This document shows positions 1 to 5,873 of a stretch of DNA of 5,873 nt, in pieces. Position 1 is the stretch's first letter. The number at the start of each line of letters is the position of its first letter. The DNA is from an uncultured Clostridia bacterium (lineage in GTDB: Bacteria > Bacillota > Clostridia > Oscillospirales > Acutalibacteraceae): the NCBI GenBank assembly GCA_946628455.1, contig CAMOWP010000112.1, forward strand, positions 1-5,873, in the 5' to 3' direction. The notes under the pieces were generated by a model. The model ran no database searches. It was not told the DNA's origin and worked only from the letters and a program-made list of their open reading frames with translations. The position numbers and the translations under genes are program-made.

Positions 1-2322
1 CATTCGCTTGACTATAAATTCAAAAAGGGCACAAGAGTTGCAGACCTTACAAGCCCCAAGGAGCTGTTTTCCGTTCAGTCAACTGCGGCAACAACCTTCA
101 TAAAGGCTGAGGCTATCGGCGACACCCGCTTTGATTCTCACCTCAAGTACGGCGAGGATTCAACCTTCATCAACAAGATGATGCTCAAAAAATGCAAGTA
201 CGGTCTTATTAACGAGGCGCTTTATTATTACAGAAGGCGCGCAACGGGAGATTCCGCCGTTAACAACCAGGTGCTTGATAAATCGTTTTATATCAATTCT
301 CTTATTTACTATCATCTTGAGCTTTTCAGATATTCAAAGGAGCTTTACGGAGAGGTAATTCCTTACGCTCAGTCAATGGTAGGCTACGATATTATGTGGC
401 GTTTCGCAAACCCCGATATGCCGAGCGTGCTTGATGAAAAGGAGCAGCAGGAGTATTTTGAAAGACTGCGCGAAATCCTTTCGTATATCGACGATAAAAT
501 TCTTTTAAGGCACCCGCTTCACAAGTCAATTGCCAAGAAATATGACGCTATTAAATATAAATACGGCGTTGATATGTTCAAGGAGGCAAAGCTTAACAAG
601 AAGGAGGGCGAAATCCGCTTCGGCAAGCACAGGCTTATCAGAATTACAAATAACAGGAGCTTCTGCACAAAGTGCGTAAGAGCCGAAATTGAGGACGGAA
701 AGCTGTGCATTGACGTTCTTATTGCAAAGTGGCTTCTCAGGTGCACCGAAAACGGCGGCAAGTTCTATTTCAAGTGTAAGGGGCAGATAATTGAGCCTTA
801 TGAAATCAGCGAATACAGAGTCAACACTCATAAAACAAGCGCTGACAGGCATCAGTTTTATTACTGGCTGCACCGCTTTGAAATTCCGCTTGAGGGCAAC
901 CTTGAAAAGGGCGGCAATTTAAGGCTCGCTTCAACAATCAACTACAGCGGCAAGGAAACCGTTGCAAGCCTCAATTACGGAAAGTTCGTTCCCGCAACAA
1001 TGCGCTTCGGAACTATACATAAGTGGTACGGCAATTATGTTGTGAAATGCTTTAAAACGGCAATCAAGGTCTATTATCCGAAAAACAAGGCTTACACAAA
1101 ATTCACCTGGGGAATCAAAAATATCCTCTGCCTTGTTAAGAGAAAGCGCTTTGACGTTATCCGTAACAGATATATCAGGCTTCCGTTTTATAAGCTTACG
1201 GAAAAGAGAAAAGGAAAAATCTGGCTTATTTCAGACAGAATTGACAACGCAGGCGACAACGGCGAGGTGCTGTTCAAATATATCTGCGAGCATAAGCCCG
1301 AGGGCGTAAGGCCTGTCTTCGTTATAGGCGAAATGGCTAAGCCCGAGGTTAAGGAGCGCCTTAGCAGAATCGGCGAGGTTGCAATTGCCGAAAGCAGGAA
1401 ATATCCTTATCTTTTCCTTATGGCTGATAAGATTATTTCCTCCTCGGCAGGCGAGTTTACAATCAACGCGTTTGACAATATGCGCCATTACTATATTGAT
1501 TTATATAACTACACTTATTACTTTATGAACCACGGTGTAAACTGCGGAGACTGTTCAAAGTGGCTCAACAGGTACAACAAGAATATTCACATATTCTTCA
1601 CTACGGGCGAAAGCGAAAGAAGAAATATCATTGAGCGCGATTATAACCTTGAGCCTGAGCAGGTAGTGATTACAGGTCTTGCCCGTTTCGACGCGCTCTA
1701 TGACGACCCGAAGAAGCAGCTGCTTATCCTTCCCACCTGGAGAAGAGCGTATAAGCAGTGCTATGACGATAAAACCTCGAGCATTTACTTTGAGGGCTTT
1801 AAGGAGACTGATTTCTTTAAGTTCTATAACGGGCTTATCAACGACGAGAGGCTCCTTGAGGTTATGAGAAGAAAGGGCTACACGGGCCTCTTCTGCCTGC
1901 ACCCGATTTTTGCAAAGCAGTGCGCTCATTTTCAGGGCAGCGACGTTTTCAAAATCAACGAGGGTTTTGTTGATTACAACAAGGCGTTTGCCGAGTCAAC
2001 CGTTATGGTAACGGACTATTCAACCATCGCATTTGACTTTGCATATCTCAACAAGCCGATAGTTTACACTCAGTTTGATAAAGAGGAATTTTACGAAAAT
2101 CAGATTTACGATGAGTGCTTCGACTATGAAAACGAAGGCTTCGGCCCCGTTTGCGAGGACCTTGACAGCGCTGTCAGCGCTCTTTGCGAGATTATTGAAA
2201 ACGATTGCGAGAATAAGTATATCGACAGAGTTGACCATTTCTTTGTAAATCACGATAAGAACAACGCAAAAAGAATTCTTGAAGCCGTTCTTGAGGACGA
2301 CAGAAAAAACAGCGCGAAGTAA
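1..2322 (+). CDS. Partial GT2 glycosyltransferase fused to CDP-glycerol glycerophosphotransferase (TagF-like)
   Basis: The 5' end is cut by the window: the frame is open from base 1 and gives 773 residues before the TAA. Residues 1 to about 75 match the end of a family 2 (GT-A) glycosyltransferase, including a GED motif at 51-53 whose ED resembles the catalytic base, then a Tyr/Arg-rich YYYRRR stretch. A middle region (about 100-380) has no motif I recognise. The C-terminal half carries the marks of the CDP-glycerol glycerophosphotransferase family: NHG at 510-512, WLNRYNKNI just after it, GLARFD at 559-564, PTWR at 578-581, HP at 634-635 and TDYST..FD at 671-679. This family moves glycerol phosphate from CDP-glycerol onto a growing teichoic-acid-like chain at the inner membrane face. 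The HG.....S.WLN form suggests the subfamily found in GT2-fused surface polysaccharide enzymes, so the product may be a glycerophosphate-decorated glycan rather than classical wall teichoic acid. The missing N-terminus should hold the nucleotide-sugar binding DxD region. The family is secure; the exact substrate is not. Confidence 0.9.
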   Translation, partial: HSLDYKFKKGTRVADLTSPKELFSVQSTAATTFIKAEAIGDTRFDSHLKYGEDSTFINKMMLKKCKYGLINEALYYYRRRATGDSAVNNQVLDKSFYINSLIYYHLELFRYSKELYGEVIPYAQSMVGYDIMWRFANPDMPSVLDEKEQQEYFERLREILSYIDDKILLRHPLHKSIAKKYDAIKYKYGVDMFKEAKLNKKEGEIRFGKHRLIRITNNRSFCTKCVRAEIEDGKLCIDVLIAKWLLRCTENGGKFYFKCKGQIIEPYEISEYRVNTHKTSADRHQFYYWLHRFEIPLEGNLEKGGNLRLASTINYSGKETVASLNYGKFVPATMRFGTIHKWYGNYVVKCFKTAIKVYYPKNKAYTKFTWGIKNILCLVKRKRFDVIRNRYIRLPFYKLTEKRKGKIWLISDRIDNAGDNGEVLFKYICEHKPEGVRPVFVIGEMAKPEVKERLSRIGEVAIAESRKYPYLFLMADKIISSSAGEFTINAFDNMRHYYIDLYNYTYYFMNHGVNCGDCSKWLNRYNKNIHIFFTTGESERRNIIERDYNLEPEQVVITGLARFDALYDDPKKQLLILPTWRRAYKQCYDDKTSSIYFEGFKETDFFKFYNGLINDERLLEVMRRKGYTGLFCLHPIFAKQCAHFQGSDVFKINEGFVDYNKAFAESTVMVTDYSTIAFDFAYLNKPIVYTQFDKEEFYENQIYDECFDYENEGFGPVCEDLDSAVSALCEIIENDCENKYIDRVDHFFVNHDKNNAKRILEAVLEDDRKNSAK

Positions 2323-2337
2323 AACAGGAGGAAAATT

Positions 2338-3618
2338 ATGAAAAAGCTTGTATCAGTAATGCTGTCTGCAGTTATGCTTCTCAGCGTTTTAACGGGCGTT
2401 ACCTTTACCGCAAGCGCGGCGGAGCTCACCGACGGCACCTGCGGCAGCGGAGTTAAGTATTCCTTCGGCAGCGATAAAACTCTCACAATCAGCGGAAGCG
2501 GATATATGACTGATTTCAAGAAAAAGTCGGAATCTCCGTTTTCTTCAAGAAATGAAATTGAAAAGGTTGTAATTGAAAACGGCGTTCAGAATATCGGAAC
2601 AAACGCTTTCTGGGACTGCAAGGGAATCAAATCCGTGGCTATCCCTTCAAGCGTTAAAGCAATCGGCGAGTACGCCTTCTGGGATTGCTCAAAGCTTGCT
2701 GAGATAACTATTCCTAAAACGGTTAAGCATATCGGCTATAACGCTTTTGCTTACACGGGTTATTATAATAACGATAAAAACTGGGAGCTCGGCGTGCTCT
2801 ATGCAGGCGACTGCATTGTTGCGACAAACGACGTCCTCACAGGCGCCTGCACGGTTAAAAGCGGAACAAGGCTTATCGCGCAGTACGCGTTTTTTGACGC
2901 TGAGGATTTAACCTCCTTAACCCTTCCCGAAAGCGTAACCTATATCGACGAGGGCACCTTTATGAAATGCGTTGACCTCGTTTCGGTAAAGCTTCCGTCA
3001 AGCATAAAGTCAATCGGCTACAAAGCGTTTTGCGATTGCGAAAGCCTTAAAAAGCTTTCGGTTCCTTCAAGCGTTTCAACAATTGGGGAAAGCGCTTTTA
3101 TGAACTGCGCCTCAATGACCGGGCTCGTTTTAAACGAAGGCGTTAAAACCGTCGGAAAATACGCGTTTAACTGCTGCGATTCGCTTAAAACAGTCAAGCT
3201 TCCGCTCAGCCTTAAGAAAATTAAGCTCGGCGCGTTTTATCCATGCGCAGGTCTTAAGAATGTTTATTATCCGGGAACAAAGGCTCAGCTTGATAAAATT
3301 AAGGTCGAAAAGAGCAACGGCCCGCTTTTCAGGGCAACCGTTCATTGTAAGGATGACGTAAAAGGGCTTAAGCTTAAGGCGAAAAAGCGCTCCTTCAAGG
3401 CAAGCTGGAAAAAGGTAAAGGGCGCAAAGAAATACGAGGTTATGTACAGCCGCAGCAAGGATATGTCAAAGGCTGTAACCGTTAAAACAAAGAACAGCAA
3501 AACAGCTCTTACGGTTAAAAAACTCAAGGCAGGAAAGAAATACTATGTATGCGTAAGAGCGATAAGAGGCAAGGAAAAATCACAGTGGACCAAAGCAAAG
3601 GCTGTTAAGGTAAAATAA
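2338..3618 (+). CDS. Secreted BspA-type leucine-rich repeat protein with Lys-rich Fn3-like C-terminal domain
   Basis: The protein has 426 residues. ATG follows AGGAGG (2326-2331) by 6 bases, 15 bases after the upstream stop, so co-transcription is likely. Residues 1 to about 27/28 form a signal peptide: MKK, a hydrophobic core, then a TASAAE cleavage region. Residues 29-72 are a Gly/Ser-rich cap common before such repeats. Residues about 74-310 hold BspA/LRR_5 repeats of about 23 residues, with the pattern L..v.iP.sv..IG..AF.dC..L. The Cys recurs at 94, 117, 211, 234, 257, 280 and 303. One irregular segment (about 141-190) interrupts the repeats. Residues about 341-426 look like the fibronectin-III-like domain frequent in clostridial secreted proteins (SWKKVKGAKKYEV, then KLKAGKKYYVCVRA). 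There is no LPXTG, dockerin or membrane anchor, so it is released or held non-covalently. BspA-type LRRs are linked to adhesion and protein binding; the ligand here is unknown. No terminator separates it from rpsF. Confidence 0.9.
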   Translation: MKKLVSVMLSAVMLLSVLTGVTFTASAAELTDGTCGSGVKYSFGSDKTLTISGSGYMTDFKKKSESPFSSRNEIEKVVIENGVQNIGTNAFWDCKGIKSVAIPSSVKAIGEYAFWDCSKLAEITIPKTVKHIGYNAFAYTGYYNNDKNWELGVLYAGDCIVATNDVLTGACTVKSGTRLIAQYAFFDAEDLTSLTLPESVTYIDEGTFMKCVDLVSVKLPSSIKSIGYKAFCDCESLKKLSVPSSVSTIGESAFMNCASMTGLVLNEGVKTVGKYAFNCCDSLKTVKLPLSLKKIKLGAFYPCAGLKNVYYPGTKAQLDKIKVEKSNGPLFRATVHCKDDVKGLKLKAKKRSFKASWKKVKGAKKYEVMYSRSKDMSKAVTVKTKNSKTALTVKKLKAGKKYYVCVRAIRGKEKSQWTKAKAVKVK

Positions 3619-3624
3619 ATTTTC

Positions 3625-3653
3625 TTGACAAATAAATATTATATTGTTATAAT
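3625..3653 (+). promoter_or_regulatory. Consensus sigma-A promoter for the rpsF-ssb-rpsR operon
   Basis: TTGACA at 3625-3630 and TATAAT at 3648-3653 are both perfect hexamers with a 17-base spacer. TG at 3645-3646 adds an extended -10 element. Transcription should begin near 3660, giving a leader of about 70 bases before rpsF. The -35 box starts only 6 bases after the stop of the LRR gene. A promoter this close to consensus suits a highly expressed ribosomal protein operon. Confidence 0.9.
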
Positions 3654-3659
3654 ACTAAA

Positions 3660-3729
3660 GCCTGTAAAGGCAGAATATTCCTTGCGTGAGGAAATAATCA
3701 CGCCAATAGACCAGAAGGAGGTGCTGACA
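3660..3729 (+). promoter_or_regulatory. Structured rpsF leader with possible Shine-Dalgarno pairing
   Basis: The leader can form a small 4-bp hairpin, GCCT/AGGC around a GTAA (GNRA-type) loop at 3660-3671. A perfect 6-bp hairpin follows, GCGTGA (3684-3689) with TCACGC (3698-3703) and an 8-base loop. Directly outside it, TTCCTT (3678-3683) can pair with AAGGAG (3715-3720), the core of the rpsF Shine-Dalgarno sequence (AAGGAGGTG, 3715-3723), using five Watson-Crick pairs and one G-U. That arrangement would hide the ribosome site. rpsF leaders in many bacteria are known to bind the S6:S18 complex. The CCG trinucleotide I associate with that motif is absent here, so a link to it is only inference. 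Confidence 0.45.
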
Positions 3730-4020
3730 ATGGCATTAAGAAATTACGAAATCGTTATGGTTTTCTCACTTTCTAAAGGCGATGAAGCTGTAGAGGCTCT
3801 TAAGACTAAGTTCACAGACCTTATCGCCGCTAATGGCACTGTAGGCGAAATTGATGAGTGGGGCAAGAAGAAGCTTGCTTATCCTATCAATTACGAAACA
3901 GAAGGCTATTATGTTATAGTGAATTTCCAGAGTGATGAGCAGTTCCCGGCAGAGCTTGACCGTGTAATTAATATTACTGACGGCGTGCTTCGCTCACTTA
4001 TCGTTGCGAAGGGAGAATAA
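3730..4020 (+). CDS. rpsF: 30S ribosomal protein S6
   Basis: A 96-residue protein, close to the usual 95 or so of Firmicute S6. It starts MALRNYEIV and carries the family signature WGKKKLAYPI followed by NYETEGYYV in the middle, then ELDRVINITDGVLRSLIV near the end. S6 binds 16S rRNA in the platform of the small subunit as a partner of S18. The ATG at 3730 is chosen because AAGGAGGTG (3715-3723) lies 6 bases upstream and the protein then begins exactly like S6. The frame stays open upstream to a TTG at 3625, but that TTG is the promoter -35 box, so the extra 35 residues would not be transcribed from this promoter. First gene of the rpsF-ssb-rpsR operon; its last codons contain the ssb ribosome site. 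Confidence 0.97.
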   Translation: MALRNYEIVMVFSLSKGDEAVEALKTKFTDLIAANGTVGEIDEWGKKKLAYPINYETEGYYVIVNFQSDEQFPAELDRVINITDGVLRSLIVAKGE

Positions 4021-4022
4021 GT

Positions 4023-4466
4023 ATGATTAATACTGTTGCTTTAATGGGAAGACTCACTTATGACCCTGAGCTTCGTTCAACCCCAAGCGGCGTATCGGTT
4101 ATCCGCTTTCAGGTAGCCTGTGACAGAAATTATCAGAAGGCAGGCACTGAAAGACAGGCTGATTTTATTGACTGCGTAGCTTGGAGACAGACTGCAGAAT
4201 TCATTTCCCGCTATTTCCACAAGGGCTCAATGATTGCAGTTGAGGGTTCAATTCAGACACAAAATTATACAGATAAAAACGGTAATCAGAGAAAGTCCGT
4301 TGAGGTTGTTGCAAACAACGTATCCTTCTGCGGCTCGAGAAGCGACAATGAAGGCGCTGCTCCTGCTCCTCAGCAGAATTACGAACAGCCTGCACCGAGC
4401 TATTCAAGCGCTCAGAGCAGTGATTTCGAGGAAATCATTGATGATGAGGACGATCTCCCGTTCTAA
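4023..4466 (+). CDS. ssb: Single-stranded DNA-binding protein
   Basis: This 147-residue SSB protects single-stranded DNA during replication, repair and recombination and recruits partner proteins. Residues 1 to about 105 form the OB-fold, with MINTVALMGRL at the start, DFIDCVAWR at 47-55 (Trp54 is the expected DNA-stacking aromatic), and a KGSMIAVEGSIQTQNY stretch at 67-82. A short Pro/Gln/Ser linker (about 106-132) leads to the acidic tip, IIDDEDDLPF at 138-147, the conserved docking site for SSB-interacting proteins. It starts 2 bases after the rpsF stop, with AAGGGAG (4009-4015) inside the rpsF end as ribosome site, implying coupled translation. At 147 residues it is shorter than Bacillus SsbA, with the difference in the linker. 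The intact tip and the ribosomal protein neighbours mark it as the main housekeeping SSB. Confidence 0.97.
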   Translation: MINTVALMGRLTYDPELRSTPSGVSVIRFQVACDRNYQKAGTERQADFIDCVAWRQTAEFISRYFHKGSMIAVEGSIQTQNYTDKNGNQRKSVEVVANNVSFCGSRSDNEGAAPAPQQNYEQPAPSYSSAQSSDFEEIIDDEDDLPF

Positions 4467-4494
4467 CTGTTAAACTCACAAAGGAGGAAAGACC

Positions 4495-4731
4495 ATGGCT
4501 TATGTAAAAGGCGGCCCGAGAAAGGGCAGAAGAAAGGTTTGCCAGTTCTGCGCAGAGAAGGTTGAAACTATTGATTACAAGGATGCAGCTAAGCTCAGAA
4601 AGTTCGTATCCGAAAGGTCAAAGATTCTTCCCCGCCGCGTAACAGGAACCTGCGCAAAGCATCAGAGAGAGCTCACAACAGCTATCAAGAGAGCTCGTCA
4701 GATTGCTATTTTACCTTATATTTCAGACTGA
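4495..4731 (+). CDS. rpsR: 30S ribosomal protein S18
   Basis: A 78-residue protein matching S18, the S6 partner on the 30S platform. Key features are a basic N-terminus (GGPRKGRRK), the core DYKDAAKLRKFVSERSKILPRR (residues 27-48), and a C-terminal half with TGTCAKHQREL and IKRARQIAILPY. Cys16 and Cys19 (CQFC) with Cys53 and His56 (CAKH) form a CxxC...CxxH set, so this is the zinc-ligand-bearing form of S18. ATG follows AAGGAGG (4481-4487) by 7 bases and lies 28 bases after the ssb stop. It is the last gene of the operon; the terminator follows within 16 bases of its stop. Confidence 0.97.
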   Translation: MAYVKGGPRKGRRKVCQFCAEKVETIDYKDAAKLRKFVSERSKILPRRVTGTCAKHQRELTTAIKRARQIAILPYISD

Positions 4732-4746
4732 TTATTAATCAGCTTC

Positions 4747-4777
4747 GGGAGGGCACTGCGCCCTCCCTTTTTTATTT
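4747..4777 (+). terminator. Intrinsic terminator after rpsR
   Basis: GGGAGGGC (4747-4754) pairs perfectly with GCCCTCCC (4760-4767) around a 5-base loop, followed by TTTTTT (4768-4773), A and TTT. This is a strong Rho-independent terminator closing the rpsF-ssb-rpsR operon. A smaller perfect 6-bp dyad, CTGATT/AATCAG (4728-4742), lies just before it and covers the rpsR stop codon. Confidence 0.95.
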
Positions 4778-4779
4778 AT

Positions 4780-4808
4780 TTGACTTATGCTAAATTGAGG
4801 AGTACAAT
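4780..4808 (+). promoter_or_regulatory. Sigma-A promoter for the lipid kinase gene
   Basis: TTGACT (4780-4785) and TACAAT (4803-4808) each match five of six consensus bases and are 17 bases apart. The start point should be near 4815, leaving a leader of about 25 bases. The -35 box abuts the T-rich tail of the rpsR terminator, so the kinase gene is a separate transcription unit. Confidence 0.75.
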
Positions 4809-4839
4809 ATTTATACACTTTAATTGCGAGGTATGAGCT

Positions 4840-5730
4840 ATGAAAAAAATGCTTTTGATTGTTAATCCTATTTCAGGCAAGGGCAAGGCGCAGAAATATC
4901 TTGAAGATATGGTAAAGCGTTTTGAAGAAGCTGATTTCAGCGTTGAAACAATTCTGACTCAGAAGGATAAAAACGCTTATCATATCCTTATTGAAAACGA
5001 TAACAGCTATGACGTTATCACCTGCGTAGGCGGCGACGGAACGCTTAAGGAAACAGCAACGGCGGTTATTGAAAAGCAGCTTGAAACTCCGATAGGCTAT
5101 ATTCCGATGGGCTCAACAAACGATTTCGCCCGCTCAATGAACATCCCGCGCGGCAACGTTATGAAGGCGGTTGAAAATATAATTGAGGGCAAGGCAAAGC
5201 CTGTTGACATCGGGCGCTTTAACGGTGAAAACTTTATCTATATCGCCTCCTTCGGAAACTTCACCTCTTCGTCTTATACTGTCAGCCAGAAGATGAAAAA
5301 TGCAATCGGCAGAACGGCTTACTATCTCCCGATTGTCAAGGAATTTTTCCATATGAAGGGCTATCCTGCAAGGGTTGAGGCTGACGGCGAAAAATTTGAG
5401 GGAAACTATTTTGTTGCAGGAGCGACCAATTCCTACGGAGTCGGCGGAATGCCTGTTCTTCATAATATCGGCGTTGAATTTGACGACGGCTGCCACGAGC
5501 TTGTGCTTATAAGAATGTTTAAAGGCGTCGGTGAGGCGCTCTCGTTTATCAAAGCAATGGCAACAAAGGATTTCATCAACAGCCCTCTTGTTACTATAAG
5601 GCACTGCAATAAGATGACTTTTGATTTTGACGTGCCGACTGATTTCACGCTTGACGGCGAATTCGGCGGCTCGCTGACTCACGCTGAGGTGGAAACGCTT
5701 AAGCACGCAATTAAAATAATAGTTAAATAA
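4840..5730 (+). CDS. Diacylglycerol kinase family (YegS/BmrU/DgkB-type) lipid kinase
   Basis: A 296-residue soluble lipid kinase, the usual length for this family, predicted to phosphorylate diacylglycerol or a related lipid with ATP at the inner membrane face. Motifs in order: NPISGKGK at 9-16, the nucleotide-binding GGDGTLKE at 64-71, PMGSTNDFAR at 89-98, DDGCHELVLI at 215-224, and LDGE at 271-274, whose Asp corresponds to the proposed general base in DgkB. All key motifs are intact and there is no membrane helix. ATG follows GAGGT (4828-4832) by 7 bases. In Gram-positive bacteria DgkB returns diacylglycerol, released when phosphatidylglycerol donates glycerol phosphate to lipoteichoic acid, to phospholipid synthesis. 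That role is possible here, but the family also includes enzymes with other lipid substrates, so the exact substrate is unproven. It stands alone between its own promoter and two downstream hairpins. Confidence 0.92.
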   Translation: MKKMLLIVNPISGKGKAQKYLEDMVKRFEEADFSVETILTQKDKNAYHILIENDNSYDVITCVGGDGTLKETATAVIEKQLETPIGYIPMGSTNDFARSMNIPRGNVMKAVENIIEGKAKPVDIGRFNGENFIYIASFGNFTSSSYTVSQKMKNAIGRTAYYLPIVKEFFHMKGYPARVEADGEKFEGNYFVAGATNSYGVGGMPVLHNIGVEFDDGCHELVLIRMFKGVGEALSFIKAMATKDFINSPLVTIRHCNKMTFDFDVPTDFTLDGEFGGSLTHAEVETLKHAIKIIVK

Positions 5731-5737
5731 AGCTTAA

Positions 5738-5759
5738 AGGGTGCTCCTTGGGGCACCCT
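5738..5759. terminator. Hairpin just after the lipid kinase gene, possible minus-strand terminator
   Basis: A 9-bp stem with one G-U pair: AGGGTGCTC (5738-5746) pairs with GGGCACCCT (5751-5759), loop CTTG. On the + strand it is followed by ACGAAAATAGG, with no T-run, so it is a poor intrinsic terminator for the kinase gene, though it could shield the 3' end. Read on the minus strand it is followed by TTAAGCTTTATTT, so it might stop transcription arriving from the right. Confidence 0.45.
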
Positions 5760-5818
5760 ACGAAAATAGGGTTAGGTTTTGGCTTTGTCCTTTTGTTCCT
5801 AAATGCATTAAAAACCGC

Positions 5819-5864
5819 CTGAAGGCGTCCACTCCATAAGGAGGGTGGATGCCTTCAGTTTTTT
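5819..5864 (+). terminator. Long-stem intrinsic terminator, likely bidirectional
   Basis: CTGAAGGCGTCCAC (5819-5832) pairs with GTGGATGCCTTCAG (5845-5858 region) through 13-14 pairs including one G-U. The top can extend with CTCC/GGAG around a 2-base bulge. TTTTTT (5859-5864) follows, so it should end + strand transcripts from the lipid kinase gene. On the minus strand the stem is followed after five bases (GCGGT-type spacer) by a T-rich stretch (complement of 5808-5815), so it may also stop a convergent gene. The 59 bases between this and the previous hairpin hold no gene that I can see. Confidence 0.8.
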
Positions 5865-5873
5865 ATCAGCCGA

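Noticed and set aside
178..183. ATG codons at 178/181 as the true start of the first gene
   Set aside because: The frame is open to base 1, the residues before it read as glycosyltransferase sequence, and there is no well-placed ribosome site.
2574..3270. Repeating pattern of about 69 bases considered as a DNA repeat or CRISPR-like array
   Set aside because: The repeats are diverged at DNA level and are explained by the 23-residue LRR units in the protein.
3625..3729. N-terminal extension of S6 beginning at TTG 3625
   Set aside because: The TTG is part of the -35 box, no ribosome site precedes it, and known S6 proteins begin at the MALRNYE position, which has an ideal Shine-Dalgarno sequence.
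4234..4473. Alternative + strand frame inside ssb
   Set aside because: Low-complexity translation with no ribosome site, fully inside the well-supported ssb frame.
5134..5706. 190-codon antisense open frame over the lipid kinase gene
   Set aside because: It starts with GTG, has no Shine-Dalgarno sequence, resembles no family I know, and mirrors a strongly conserved gene.
5819..5864. Long inverted repeat considered as a mobile element end or integron-type site
   Set aside because: A terminator with a T-run fits fully, and no transposase, integrase or target duplication is visible.

Overview
The window looks like chromosomal DNA from a low-to-mid-GC Gram-positive bacterium, most likely a gut-type member of the Clostridia (Ruminococcus/Oscillospirales-like). 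Supporting signs are the conserved rpsF-ssb-rpsR cluster, strong AGGAGG Shine-Dalgarno sequences, a teichoic-acid-type glycerophosphotransferase, a BspA-type leucine-rich-repeat protein with a Lys-rich Fn3-like tail, and a Gram-positive type lipid kinase. The genus is an inference from protein style. All six genes lie on the + strand, and no gap longer than about 145 bases lacks a gene.

Region 1 (1-3618) is a cell-surface unit. It opens inside a large two-domain enzyme: the end of a family 2 glycosyltransferase fused to a CDP-glycerol glycerophosphotransferase (TagF-like) domain. Fifteen bases later comes a secreted BspA-type LRR protein with a signal peptide and a very basic C-terminal domain. 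The two probably share a transcript.

Region 2 (3619-4781) is a housekeeping operon. A consensus extended -10 promoter sits only 6 bases after the LRR gene stop. It drives rpsF (S6), ssb (single-strand DNA-binding protein) and rpsR (S18), and the operon ends in a strong intrinsic terminator. The leader before rpsF can fold so that its Shine-Dalgarno sequence is paired, which would suit autoregulation by S6/S18. That fold is my own reading and is untested.

Region 3 (4780-5873) is a single gene for a diacylglycerol-kinase-family lipid kinase with its own promoter. It is followed by two hairpins; the second is a good, probably bidirectional terminator. This suggests that the next gene may run towards this one on the minus strand.

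A loose functional theme is the cell envelope. The glycerophosphate polymer enzyme and LRR protein act at the surface, and lipid kinases of the DgkB type recycle the diacylglycerol left by lipoteichoic acid synthesis. The S6/SSB/S18 operon lies between them as an independent unit. I see no mobile element, CRISPR array, tRNA, rRNA or clear new defence system. Most of the window is ordinary, and the most interesting items are the rpsF leader fold and the surface-gene pair.
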